This document shows positions 34,530 through 42,238 of a DNA stretch of 64,000 bases, piece by piece. Every line of letters starts with the position of its first letter. Within the stretch, counting starts at the first letter, position 1. The position numbers and the translations under genes were made by a program. The notes beneath the pieces were generated by a model, which did no database searches, was not told the origin of the DNA, and saw only the letters and a program-made list of their open reading frames with translations. Source of the stretch: Acherontichlamydia pituitae (lineage in GTDB: Bacteria; Chlamydiota; Chlamydiia; Chlamydiales; Rhabdochlamydiaceae); assembly GCA_019634675.1 (NCBI GenBank), contig JAHCAX010000001.1, positions 620,001 through 684,000 of the forward strand. Reading direction: 5' to 3'.

Positions 34530-35225
34530 GTGGACAAGAAGAAGCCTTATTTGATCTTGTGGGCGCTTTGCATCGTTGGTTCGTGGTCTCTTCTTCCTTA
34601 TTTGTACCATTTAGGGATGATCCCTTCTTCTGTGCCAAGTTTCTCTCTTTTCTTAATAACGACCGGACAGGCTGCGCTTATTTACGGTGTGATCTGCTGG
34701 CTGAGCTATTTTCTTGTCCCTAAGACCGATCTATCTCCTTTTCGTGCCGATCCTCCATTAAAGCGGATTATTGTTCCTGGAGTCATTGCAGGAACGATTG
34801 TCGGCTTAGCCATCCGCATTCTCAGCGCGACCCTTTTTCCAAGCCCTGCGTTATCTGCGGTACAGCCTCCCTTTTGGGCAGGTCTTTTAGCTTCAGTCTA
34901 TGGAGCGGTCAATGAAGAGGTGCTGCTCAGATTATTTTTATTGACCGCAGTTTTTTTTCTATTGCAGAAGTTCTTTAAGTTGAGATCTAGCAACCGGCTG
35001 TATTTATTATGGACTGCCAACATCATCGCTGCCCTCGTCTTTGGACTTGGGCATTTGCCAGCAGCATTCCAGCTGGCGGCTCCTTCCGTTCAGGTGGTAT
35101 TTAGGGTACTGCTTTTAAATGGGATTGCAGGCGTATGTTTTGGTTGGCTCTACTGGTCAAGAGGTCTATGGACCGCAATGGCAGCCCATTTTGTCGCCGA
35201 TCTGTTCTTGCATGTGTGGATATGA
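34530..35225 (+). CDS. CPBP-family intramembrane metalloprotease
   Basis: The 231-residue product has about six membrane helices and the CPBP (Abi) motifs: NEEVLLRLF giving EExxxR, FGLGHLPAAF giving FxxxH, and HFVADLFLH for the last conserved His/Asp pair. These are the glutamate-nucleophile-type proteases related to CAAX prenyl proteases. The start is GTG at 34530 with CAGGAG seven bases upstream. The substrate is unknown. It lies 18 bp after the effector-binding gene. Confidence 0.82.
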   Translation: MDKKKPYLILWALCIVGSWSLLPYLYHLGMIPSSVPSFSLFLITTGQAALIYGVICWLSYFLVPKTDLSPFRADPPLKRIIVPGVIAGTIVGLAIRILSATLFPSPALSAVQPPFWAGLLASVYGAVNEEVLLRLFLLTAVFFLLQKFFKLRSSNRLYLLWTANIIAALVFGLGHLPAAFQLAAPSVQVVFRVLLLNGIAGVCFGWLYWSRGLWTAMAAHFVADLFLHVWI

Positions 35226-35254
35226 AATCCAACGTGTTAAAATTGAAAGCTTTG

Positions 35255-35286
35255 TTCAGTTGTACGAAAAAAATCGTACAACTGAA
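35255..35286. repeat. Perfect 13-bp inverted repeat between CPBP protease and GNAT genes
   Basis: TTCAGTTGTACGA and TCGTACAACTGAA form a perfect dyad around six A residues, 29 bp after the protease stop and 33 bp before the GNAT start. No T tract follows on the plus strand; in the minus direction the loop itself is T6. It may be a protein-binding operator or an RNA hairpin. Confidence 0.6.
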
Positions 35287-35318
35287 ATTAGAATCTGAAA
35301 CGGAGAAGTAGAAATCAA

Positions 35319-35798
35319 ATGATCCAAGAGCATCTCGTCCAGCAGGCCCGATCTGTTGAACAAATACAATCCTGTTACAACGTCATGCGCCAGCTTCGTC
35401 CCCATCTGGAAGAAAAGCTGTTTGTCGAAAGGGTTAAACGTCAGCAGATCCAAGGCTATCAGCTCGCCTATCTGGAAATAGATGGAGAGGTCAGAGCGTG
35501 CGCAGGATTTAGGATCTTAGAGTTTTTGGCTTGGGGAAAGGTTTTGTATATCGATGATCTTGTCACTGATTCAGCGATGCGGAAGAATGGGTTGGCAAGT
35601 GTGCTGTTAAAATGGGTGCTCGAACAAGGGAAGGCAATGCAGTGCGATCAGGTCCATTTGGACAGCGGCCCTCAGCGCCACGATGCGCATCGGTTATATT
35701 TAAACCATGGATTTACGATCATCGGATATCATTTTGCAAAAGAGGGAGAGGCTGTTGGAAAACTGCTTTGCCCGGAAAAATCGAAGGAGAATGGATGA
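35319..35798 (+). CDS. GNAT-family N-acetyltransferase
   Basis: The 159-residue product is a GNAT acyl-CoA-dependent transferase: LEIDGEVRACAGFRI, the strand-4 / pyrophosphate loop region LYIDDLVTDSAMRKNGLASV with the R-x-x-G-x-A form, and the closing LYLNHGFTIIGYHF. The substrate is unknown. No signal peptide is present. Its stop overlaps the start of mtnD (ATGA), so the two are translated together. Confidence 0.85.
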   Translation: MIQEHLVQQARSVEQIQSCYNVMRQLRPHLEEKLFVERVKRQQIQGYQLAYLEIDGEVRACAGFRILEFLAWGKVLYIDDLVTDSAMRKNGLASVLLKWVLEQGKAMQCDQVHLDSGPQRHDAHRLYLNHGFTIIGYHFAKEGEAVGKLLCPEKSKENG

Positions 35799-36445
35799 AA
35801 ATGGCCTTAAAAGAGCGATTTTGCTGGGCAAATGAGTTTTGCAACTGCCTCGGGAATATGAAGCATGTATTGTGTTGGTTCTGTTCGCTAAATTGTTTTG
35901 TTGCAGCTTCCCAGTTAGAGGTCTATGACGATAAGGAATTGAAGCTGCTGATGCAGACTGCCGACCAAAAAGAGATGGCTGCTCTGTTGAACGGAATTGG
36001 CGTTCGGTTTGAGCAATGGGAAGCTCTCCAGCCTTTGACGGGGTCGTCGACAGAAGAGAAGGTCCAAGAGGCTTACCGCGCGGATATCGAACGTTTGAAG
36101 ATGAAGAATGGTTTTCAGACAGTGGATATCCTCAGGATGTTTCCTGATCACCCGAAAAAGGTTGAACTTCGCCAAAAGTTCTTAAATGAGCACACGCATA
36201 ATGAACCTGAAGTGAGGTTTTTTGTGGAAGGTTCCGGAACTTTCTTCTTGCACGTCGACGGGATGGTCTACTCTGTCCTTTGCGAAAAAGGGGATTTGAT
36301 CAGCGTTCCTGAAAACTATCCCCACTGGTTTGACATGGGTACAGACCCTTTTTTCACTGCGATCCGTTTTTTCACAAGGACAGATGGTTGGATCGCCTAC
36401 TTTACCGGCGATCCGATTGCTCAAAAGTTACTTGAGAAAAACTAG
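35795..36445 (+). CDS. mtnD: Acireductone dioxygenase MtnD with N-terminal signal peptide
   Basis: MtnD oxidises acireductone with O2 to the 2-keto acid of methionine (Fe form) or to an off-pathway product (Ni form). The cupin core shows all four metal ligands, in EHTHNEPEVRFF and NYPHWFDMG. Counted from the internal ATG at 35858, ligands are His112, His114, Glu118 and His156, exactly 16 residues later than the Klebsiella enzyme's 96, 98, 102 and 140. The extra residues form a signal peptide (MKHVLCWFCSLNCFVAA). The ATG at 35795 is listed because it overlaps the GNAT stop and has AAGGAG five bases upstream; it adds 21 polar residues before the hydrophobic core. The 3' end overlaps convergent mtnC by 44 bp. 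Confidence 0.9.
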   Translation: MKMALKERFCWANEFCNCLGNMKHVLCWFCSLNCFVAASQLEVYDDKELKLLMQTADQKEMAALLNGIGVRFEQWEALQPLTGSSTEEKVQEAYRADIERLKMKNGFQTVDILRMFPDHPKKVELRQKFLNEHTHNEPEVRFFVEGSGTFFLHVDGMVYSVLCEKGDLISVPENYPHWFDMGTDPFFTAIRFFTRTDGWIAYFTGDPIAQKLLEKN

Positions 36446-37142
36446 CAGCGGAAAAGTGCGGGCAGTTGTCTGGAGTTTGCATTCCGTCTCTAGCAATGAG
36501 GAATGTCTGCATGCCAGCTTGCTTCGCAGCGTCCAATTCTTCGATCGAATCAGATAGGAAGAGGATCTTTTCGGGGGCAATTGCCAACTGCTCGGCGATG
36601 CGGACGTAGGAAAGGCTTTCCTTTTTCCCTCCGATGCAGGTGTCGAAGTGTCCTGAGAAAAGGGGCGTCATATCTCCGAAAGGAGTATGGCCGAAAAGAA
36701 GCTTTTGCGCTTGCACGGAGCCTGATGAATAGACGTAAAGAAAAAGCCCTTGTCTTTTCCATTGCTCCAATTGCTCAAAAGCATCGTCATAGACGTGCGA
36801 TAGAAAAGCGCCTTGCTCGTATCCCTCTTTCCACATCATCCCCTGCAGAGATTTTAGAGGGGTGATTTTTTTGTCCTGCTCCATCCAAGAAAGGAGGACT
36901 TGCGCTGCTTGGTCGAGATCGGTCTCTTCAGATTGAAGAACTTCTTGCACAATCTGAACGACAGCCGGTTCATTAGAATGGGAAAAGAGATAGTCTTTAA
37001 CATGTTTCTTAGCATAAGGAAAGAGGGTGTCATGGACGAATGAGATCGAGGTAGTCGTCCCTTCGATATCTGTCAGAATCACCTCGATCGGTTCAGAGGC
37101 GCATACTGCAAGGGTCCAGAAACAGAAAAGGTATTTCCACAT
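36402..37142 (-). CDS. mtnC: Enolase-phosphatase MtnC with N-terminal signal peptide
   Basis: MtnC is a HAD-family enzyme that enolises and dephosphorylates 2,3-diketo-5-methylthiopentyl-1-phosphate to acireductone. The 246-residue product has VILTDIEGTTTSISFV with Asp25 and Glu27, LQGMMWKEGYEQGAF, YSSGSVQAQKLLFG and FLSDSIEELDAAKQAG, all typical of E1 enolase-phosphatase. In front lies a short signal peptide (MWKYLFCFWTLAVCAS) that the family normally lacks. It starts eight bases after the mtnA stop on the same strand, and overlaps convergent mtnD at the 3' end. Confidence 0.92.
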   Translation of the reverse strand: MWKYLFCFWTLAVCASEPIEVILTDIEGTTTSISFVHDTLFPYAKKHVKDYLFSHSNEPAVVQIVQEVLQSEETDLDQAAQVLLSWMEQDKKITPLKSLQGMMWKEGYEQGAFLSHVYDDAFEQLEQWKRQGLFLYVYSSGSVQAQKLLFGHTPFGDMTPLFSGHFDTCIGGKKESLSYVRIAEQLAIAPEKILFLSDSIEELDAAKQAGMQTFLIARDGMQTPDNCPHFSAASFSQVTFEQSDRR

Positions 37143-37150
37143 TTTAAAAC

Positions 37151-38221
37151 CTATCGTTGTACTTGCAAAAGGAAGGATGCGCGGTCCAAGCTTCCTGCAT
37201 CTAAGATGAAGGTGGAGACGAGCTCCGCTGGAGTGACATCAAAAGCTGGGTTGAAGACCGGCGCTTCTTTGGGGCTCCAGATCACGCTGCCAAAGCTGCC
37301 TGCTGCGCCGCGCACCTCATCGGGCTTGCGCTGTTCGATCACGATAGCCTCTCCATTAGGACAAGCTGGATCGATCGTTGTATAGGGTGCAACGACATGA
37401 AAAGGGATCTGGTGATGGTGTGCCAGGACGGCAAGGGAATAGGTGCCGATCTTGTTCGCAAAGTCGCCATTGGCAGCGATCCGGTCTGCACCGACGAGCA
37501 CCCGGTCGATCTTCCCTTCGCGCATCAGCGTTGCCGCCATGCTATCGCAGATCAATGTATAAGGGATGCCGCTTCGCTCCAGTTCCCAAGCAGTCAGCCG
37601 TCCTCCTTGAAGAAGGGGGCGGGTCTCGCAAGCATAGACATGGATGTTTTTCCCTTGAGCATGGGCTGTTTTGATCACGCCAAGCGCAGTGCCAAGGCCC
37701 GCTGTCGCTAAACTGCCTGTATTGCAGATCGTCAGGATCCGCTCGCCAGGTTCGATCAAAGCGGCTCCTGCTATTCCGATCCTCTCGCAAAGGGCGACAT
37801 CTTCCTGAAAAATTTCTGCCGCAGTTTCAATGACAGCTTGTCTAAAGTCGGAGCGTTGCTGCATGCTTTTCAAGATCCGTTCGATGTAAATGGCTAAGTT
37901 GACAGCTGTCGGACGGGAATTTTTAAGCTGGACTGCTGCATCTTGGATGGTGTTGAAAGACGCTCCCCGCTCTGCCAATTGGGAAAGGGATAACGCTGCG
38001 GATATCCCGATCAGAGGAGCTCCGCGCACTTTCAAAGCTCGGATAATCTCCACCATTTGCTCTGTCGTTTCGACATCGATCCATTCTTCCTCTGCCGGGA
38101 GCTTTTGCTGGTCCAGGATGCTCAAATTGCCCTGGTTGTAGCGGACTGCAACGCTGTCCATCTGGATCGGAGCTGCTTGCAAGGCTGAGCAAAAAACAGT
38201 GATCAATAGAATCAGGCGCAT
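37151..38221 (-). CDS. mtnA: Methylthioribose-1-phosphate isomerase MtnA with N-terminal signal peptide
   Basis: MtnA converts 5-methylthioribose 1-phosphate to the ribulose form. The 356-residue product has the family motifs VRGAPLIGISAALSL, ICNTGSLATAGLGTA with catalytic Cys166, VYACETRPLLQGGRLTAWEL and VGADRIAANGDFANKIGTY with catalytic Asp246. The N-terminus MRLILLITVFCSALQA is a signal peptide placed ahead of the usual first strand. It begins one base after the mtnB stop, with GAGG in front. Length and motifs distinguish it from eIF2B subunits and ribose-1,5-bisphosphate isomerase. Confidence 0.93.
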   Translation of the reverse strand: MRLILLITVFCSALQAAPIQMDSVAVRYNQGNLSILDQQKLPAEEEWIDVETTEQMVEIIRALKVRGAPLIGISAALSLSQLAERGASFNTIQDAAVQLKNSRPTAVNLAIYIERILKSMQQRSDFRQAVIETAAEIFQEDVALCERIGIAGAALIEPGERILTICNTGSLATAGLGTALGVIKTAHAQGKNIHVYACETRPLLQGGRLTAWELERSGIPYTLICDSMAATLMREGKIDRVLVGADRIAANGDFANKIGTYSLAVLAHHHQIPFHVVAPYTTIDPACPNGEAIVIEQRKPDEVRGAAGSFGSVIWSPKEAPVFNPAFDVTPAELVSTFILDAGSLDRASFLLQVQR

Positions 38222-38222
38222 C

Positions 38223-38903
38223 TTATCTACCTCGTATTGCTGTACGGAATTTTATTTCGCTTTCAAAGAGATACTCATAGGCCTCTATCCGTATCTTGAT
38301 TTCTTCCATATCCTTGCCCCATGTGTAAAACCCATGGCCGCGGATAAGAAAGCCGCTGACTTCAGGATGTTCTTTCAAATAAGCGGCTACTTCTGTCGCC
38401 ATGGCAGCGATGTTCTGATTGTTGTCAAAGATCGGGATCTTCACTTGGCTTTCATGGGTCTTGATACCAGGAAGGGCTTTGTGGATCTCATAGCCTTCTG
38501 TTACAAGTGTTCTATCGGGATGGACGATGCGGGTCAATACAGTCCCGTTCAACGAGTGGGTATGGACAACGGCCTGGGCATCCGGGAATGCGATGTATAC
38601 TGCAGAATGCAGCAGAGTTTCTGCGCTTGGCCTGTTTACGCTGCGCGAGGAAGGATTTCCGTTCAAATCCAAAATGATCACATCATCGGTTGTCAGTTTC
38701 CCTTTATGTTTTCCTGAAACGGTCACAGCGATCGAACGGTCATCAAGCCGTCTTGAAAAATTTCCCGAGGTTGCAGGACATAGGCCCAGCTCGTCCAAGA
38801 AAACACCGATGTCAACGATCTCTTTGGCAGCTTGATCCATATCAAGGGCTGCAAGATCTAAAAAAGGGAAAAGGATAGAAAAACCGATCAGCAAAAAGCG
38901 CAT
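38223..38903 (-). CDS. mtnB: Methylthioribulose-1-phosphate dehydratase MtnB with N-terminal signal peptide
   Basis: MtnB is a zinc-dependent class II aldolase-fold dehydratase acting after MtnA. The 226-residue product has LCPATSGNFSRRLDD, GKHKGKLTTDD, PSAETLLHSAVY with Glu95, VVHTHSLN with His114 and His116, and RGHGFYTWG with His190. The N-terminus MRFLLIGFSILFPFLDLAA is a signal peptide. ATG at 38903 has GGAG six bases upstream. It heads a tight minus-strand operon mtnB-mtnA-mtnC. Confidence 0.92.
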   Translation of the reverse strand: MRFLLIGFSILFPFLDLAALDMDQAAKEIVDIGVFLDELGLCPATSGNFSRRLDDRSIAVTVSGKHKGKLTTDDVIILDLNGNPSSRSVNRPSAETLLHSAVYIAFPDAQAVVHTHSLNGTVLTRIVHPDRTLVTEGYEIHKALPGIKTHESQVKIPIFDNNQNIAAMATEVAAYLKEHPEVSGFLIRGHGFYTWGKDMEEIKIRIEAYEYLFESEIKFRTAIRGR

Positions 38904-39081
38904 AAAGACTCCAAAATTAAGTTGGGGATAGTAGCGATTAAAAAATCTTTGGTCAAGAATTTGATGAATATTGTGGTGCAAATGCTATCCAGGGATCTCT
39001 TTAATTTTTTTTGCAATTGTCCCAAAAAGAGGAGATTTTGTAGAATGGGTCCATAAATCCAGCCATTTTGGCGGGGTGCTT

Positions 39082-39174
39082 ATGAACCATCACTATGAAT
39101 CAGCTTTTTCCGGCTCAGGTTCAGCACTGGCCCTTTCGGGGCGAGTGGTGGTGGTCGCATGCGCAAGCATGTAA
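39082..39174 (+). CDS. Putative 30-residue leader peptide with four consecutive Val codons
   Basis: The frame starts at ATG 39082 after GGGGTG and ends at TAA 39172. Its last third reads SGRVVVVACASM, coded by GTG GTG GTG GTC for the valines. Such runs near the end of a short leader frame are typical of attenuators in front of branched-chain amino acid genes. The downstream gene is a branched-chain amino acid carrier. It could also be a chance frame. Confidence 0.45.
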   Translation: MNHHYESAFSGSGSALALSGRVVVVACASM

Positions 39175-39209
39175 ACTAACCAGCACTTCTTGCCCGCCAA
39201 GCCTTTTTT
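39139..39209 (+). promoter_or_regulatory. Putative attenuator stem-loop in front of brnQ
   Basis: The valine codons lie in the 5' arm (39139-39154) of an imperfect stem whose 3' arm is 39180-39195; 14 of 16 positions can pair, counting two G-U pairs, with two mismatches. The loop contains a small hairpin CATGC-GCAA-GCATG (39158-39171) with a GNRA tetraloop. A T6 run follows at 39204-39209, eight bases beyond the stem. A ribosome stalled on valine codons would block the stem, so readthrough would rise when Val-tRNA is short. This is inference from the sequence. Confidence 0.4.
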
Positions 39210-39280
39210 CTTAAATTTCCAAAGTGTCAGAGATCAAAAGCCTAGAACGGATGAGGGGTGCCAACCGTAATAGGACCGTT

Positions 39281-40486
39281 ATGACGATACAACAGCAATC
39301 ATTGCCAGTAACAAAACCGAAGCAATCAAGCCTTCTCACAACCGGGTTAGCCCTATTCTCTATGTTCTTTGGAGCGGGAAATCTAATTTTCCCTCTCATG
39401 ATCGGGCAATCGGTGGGATGCAACGCCTGGTATGCCATTTCAGGGCTTGCGGTCACAGCTGTTGTCGTCCCATTTTTAGGACTGGCGGCGATGGTCCTTT
39501 TCCAAGGCGACTATTCCCGTTTTTTTGGACGGATCGGAAAAGTCCCAGGGTTGATGCTTCTTTTAATGCTCCAATTGATTTTAGGGCCTTTTGGCGTTAT
39601 CCCTCGATTAATCACCCTGATGCATGCGATGGCAAGTCCATACCTGTTCGATATGTCCTTGCTCTCATTTAGTGTTTTAAGCGGGGCCGTCTTGTTTGCT
39701 TTTAGTTTTAAGAGGGATTGGCTCATCAACTTTTTAGGAGCGATCTTAACGCCGGTGCTTTTAGTCGCTTTGGCCGCTTTGATGTTCTTCGGTCTGCTGG
39801 ACGGATCTTCAGCTCCAGCTGTCGAAGCTTTGCCCTCAGCAAGCTTCTTTGAGGGGCTATTGGGCGGATACAACACGATGGACTTGATCGCTGCATTTTT
39901 ATTTGCGACGGTCATCCTTCCCCATTTTCAGAAGGAAGCTGTCCAAGGAAATCCTGAAGAAGGCCGTAAATCAATTTTGAAAAAGATAGGGCTCTCCAGC
40001 TTGATCGCAGCGGCTTTATTGCTGCTGACCTATGTCGGGCTATGCTTGATTGCAGCCCGCCACGCTCCAGCTGCCAGCGCCAGCTTCGCTCCTGAACAGC
40101 TCTTGAATATCATTGCCGTTAAACTTTTGGGCCCGGCAGGAGGATGCATTGCAGCGATTGCTGTCATGACAGCATGCCTGACGACGGCAATGACGCTCGC
40201 TTCGATCTTTGCCGATTATTTGCGCAAAGACATCTGCAAGGACAAGATCAATCCGACATGGGCACTGGTTGCGACCCTGGCCGTAACAACACTCTTTGCA
40301 AACCTGGGCTTTAGCGGGATTGCCGCATTTTTAGGCCCCATTTTGCAAGTGGTCTATCCTGGCCTGATCTTGCTGACGGTCTTGAACCTTTTCCATGCCC
40401 TCTACGGGTATCGGATGGTCAAGCTGCCGGTCTTTCTGGCATTTGGCTTCTCAGGGATGATCGATTTTATCCCCAATTTGATCTAA
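39281..40486 (+). CDS. brnQ: Branched-chain amino acid carrier BrnQ (LIVCS family)
   Basis: BrnQ imports Leu, Ile and Val with Na+ or H+. The 401-residue product has about eleven to twelve membrane helices and the family opening ALFSMFFGAGNLIFPLMIGQSVG region, followed by LILGPFGVIPRLITLMH and CLTTAMTLASIFADYL. ATG at 39281 is preferred because AGGA lies seven bases upstream; GTG at 39224 and ATG at 39251 would add a polar leader. It is preceded by a possible valine attenuator and followed by a clear terminator. Confidence 0.9.
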   Translation: MTIQQQSLPVTKPKQSSLLTTGLALFSMFFGAGNLIFPLMIGQSVGCNAWYAISGLAVTAVVVPFLGLAAMVLFQGDYSRFFGRIGKVPGLMLLLMLQLILGPFGVIPRLITLMHAMASPYLFDMSLLSFSVLSGAVLFAFSFKRDWLINFLGAILTPVLLVALAALMFFGLLDGSSAPAVEALPSASFFEGLLGGYNTMDLIAAFLFATVILPHFQKEAVQGNPEEGRKSILKKIGLSSLIAAALLLLTYVGLCLIAARHAPAASASFAPEQLLNIIAVKLLGPAGGCIAAIAVMTACLTTAMTLASIFADYLRKDICKDKINPTWALVATLAVTTLFANLGFSGIAAFLGPILQVVYPGLILLTVLNLFHALYGYRMVKLPVFLAFGFSGMIDFIPNLI

Positions 40487-40494
40487 ATCAGAAA

Positions 40495-40520
40495 AATGCC
40501 CAGTTTAATATCTGGGCATT
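40495..40520 (+). terminator. Stem-loop after brnQ
   Basis: AATGCCCAG and CTGGGCATT make a perfect nine-base stem with an eight-base loop, nine bases after the brnQ stop, followed by an AT-rich stretch with several Ts. It is probably an intrinsic terminator. Confidence 0.75.
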
Positions 40521-40578
40521 AAATAATTAATTTTATAGTAGTTTATTTTTTTGATAGTTTGCTTTTATGCTTATTTCA

Positions 40579-40587
40579 TGGTATAAT
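40579..40587 (+). promoter_or_regulatory. Extended -10 element of the 539-residue unknown gene
   Basis: TGGTATAAT matches TGnTATAAT and lies 32 bases before the ATG at 40619, in AT-rich DNA. The spacing gives a short leader of about 25 bases. Confidence 0.5.
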
Positions 40588-40618
40588 TAGCCATGGTTAA
40601 TTAATTTTTGGGGAAATT

Positions 40619-42238
40619 ATGGCGGCTCATACTGTGCAAGAAAAAAGTCAACAATTAGTCGCTGAAGCGATGCGCCACTACGTCGATTTGCAAGCGGATA
40701 TTCCTACACAATCTCGGTTCGAAGTGATAGCGAATGCGCAAGGACTCCTGGGAAAGATTGATACATTTGTCCGCAATGAGCTTAAAGACCTCGTCGTGAG
40801 TCCGTTAGAACGGGTTGCAATTGAGACAGATCTTGCCGCAGCATCCCTTCCTTTAAGAGAGATCCTGCAAAAGGAAGGCCCTACCCTTCTCATGAAGGGG
40901 ATATTAAGCCGGACAATGCAATGGGGAAGGGCAAACCTTGCCCATGATGGAGCTGTTGCTCTGAAATTTGCCCCTTATATGCATATGGACAGATTGCCGT
41001 GGGTCGGTTTCTATGGGCCTGAATACTATTCCCCTCCTCAGCAAAGCATTTCGATGAAATTGCATAGAGCCCAAGCTCAAAACCTTCCTGAGAGCCTCCA
41101 GACGATCCTTGCCGGACGCAATCTCGAAAAGCTCGACCTCATTTCAAATTATTCCATTGGATACGGCACGCTCGCTATTGATGCGATGCTCCACGCTAAA
41201 GAATTGCGCTACAACTGGGTCTCCCATCCTTGGGTATTTCCCCAAGCTCAATATGGGCAAGATCTAAAACTGTTTCTTGAGATGGGGATTTTTGAGCCGG
41301 TCGGCGTAAGAGAAGTAAAAACCGGCGATGGAATTCCATTCGGTTCATTGAAGCACTTGGAAGTCTTTGTCCATCCCAAAAATGAAGGGACGGCGATTTC
41401 ACCGAACAATGCCCACTTTGGCATCAGTCCCGAAATGCCAATCTCTGCCTTTTGGCATGCAATGTTGAAAGATGACAAGACCGTCATGGTCCGCCAATTG
41501 ATCGCCAATATTCCTAACCATCCGATGACCGACGAGCTCTCTTCCATATTTGGTGATGAAGAATATCAAACGGTTCAAGACCACCTGGAGCAGCTTGAGG
41601 CAAGAAGGCCTGAAGCAATCGATGCCACCCATGCCAGATTTGATGTGATTGCAAAAGCTTTTGAAGAAGGGATGCCCGATATTGCATTGGAACTTTTTAA
41701 TGCGCTGGATGAAGGGGAAAAGAAATGGGTCCATTTCCGGATTTGGCAGCTGCTAGGCGAGCCTATCGGCGTGCACGGAGATTTTGGAAGAGTTTCCTTT
41801 GAAGGAGCAGTAGAATTGCCAGCTCAATACCACGCTACCGTTGAGCAGAAAGCTCAAGCCCTTCGCGAGCTGTGCGCAAAGCAGATTGCAGCATTTGATC
41901 AGATCCTTGAAGGCCACTTTACTTTGTTCGAAACGCCGCACGATCTTCCTATCCCTTCTGCTGAATACTTGCGCAAAAAAGAAATTGCGCAACCATTGAT
42001 CGAAGCTGTAAAGGCTAAAGAGGAAGATTTATTTATAGCCCTTATCACTTCTTTGCAAGAAGCAGACCGTCAAAAACTGTTTGCCATTGCATGGGAGCTT
42101 AAAGGCTGTCCTTTGGATATCCATCCCGATTTTGGCCGCGTTTCACTGTTGGCCGATCCAGTTCTTGAGCGTTGGGACCGTTGTGGGAAAGAGGATCGGT
42201 TGAACGTCCTCCACTATTTTGTGAACAACGCTGATTAA
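40619..42238 (+). CDS. Unknown protein, family A copy 1 (539 residues, tandem paralogue)
   Basis: I do not recognise the family. The protein starts MAAHTVQEKSQQLVAEAMR and is soluble, with no signal peptide or membrane helix. It is about 65-70 percent identical by eye to the next gene along nearly its whole length. Within the C-terminal half two related units are visible: IWQLLGEPIGVHGDFGRVSF at about 376-395 and the unit around AWELKGCPLDIHPDFGRVSL at about 493-512, each preceded by a helix ending in a Lys/Arg-Lys pair. A GGGGAAA ribosome site and a TGnTATAAT promoter precede it. AT-rich upstream DNA and chlamydial lineage suggest a secreted effector, unproven. Confidence 0.6.
   Translation: MAAHTVQEKSQQLVAEAMRHYVDLQADIPTQSRFEVIANAQGLLGKIDTFVRNELKDLVVSPLERVAIETDLAAASLPLREILQKEGPTLLMKGILSRTMQWGRANLAHDGAVALKFAPYMHMDRLPWVGFYGPEYYSPPQQSISMKLHRAQAQNLPESLQTILAGRNLEKLDLISNYSIGYGTLAIDAMLHAKELRYNWVSHPWVFPQAQYGQDLKLFLEMGIFEPVGVREVKTGDGIPFGSLKHLEVFVHPKNEGTAISPNNAHFGISPEMPISAFWHAMLKDDKTVMVRQLIANIPNHPMTDELSSIFGDEEYQTVQDHLEQLEARRPEAIDATHARFDVIAKAFEEGMPDIALELFNALDEGEKKWVHFRIWQLLGEPIGVHGDFGRVSFEGAVELPAQYHATVEQKAQALRELCAKQIAAFDQILEGHFTLFETPHDLPIPSAEYLRKKEIAQPLIEAVKAKEEDLFIALITSLQEADRQKLFAIAWELKGCPLDIHPDFGRVSLLADPVLERWDRCGKEDRLNVLHYFVNNAD

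Larger units (their letters stand above)
38904..39280. other. 377-bp divergent region between mtnB and brnQ
   Basis: The left part should hold the mtnB promoter, reading leftward. The right part holds a 30-codon leader frame at 39082-39174 and a stem-loop at 39139-39195 that precede brnQ. No other gene is supported. Confidence 0.5.

Noticed and set aside
37151..38221. Reading MtnA as an eIF2B-like or ribose-1,5-bisphosphate isomerase protein
   Set aside because: The CNTGSLATAG and GADRIAANGDFANKIGTY motifs and the mtnB and mtnC neighbours fix it as MtnA.
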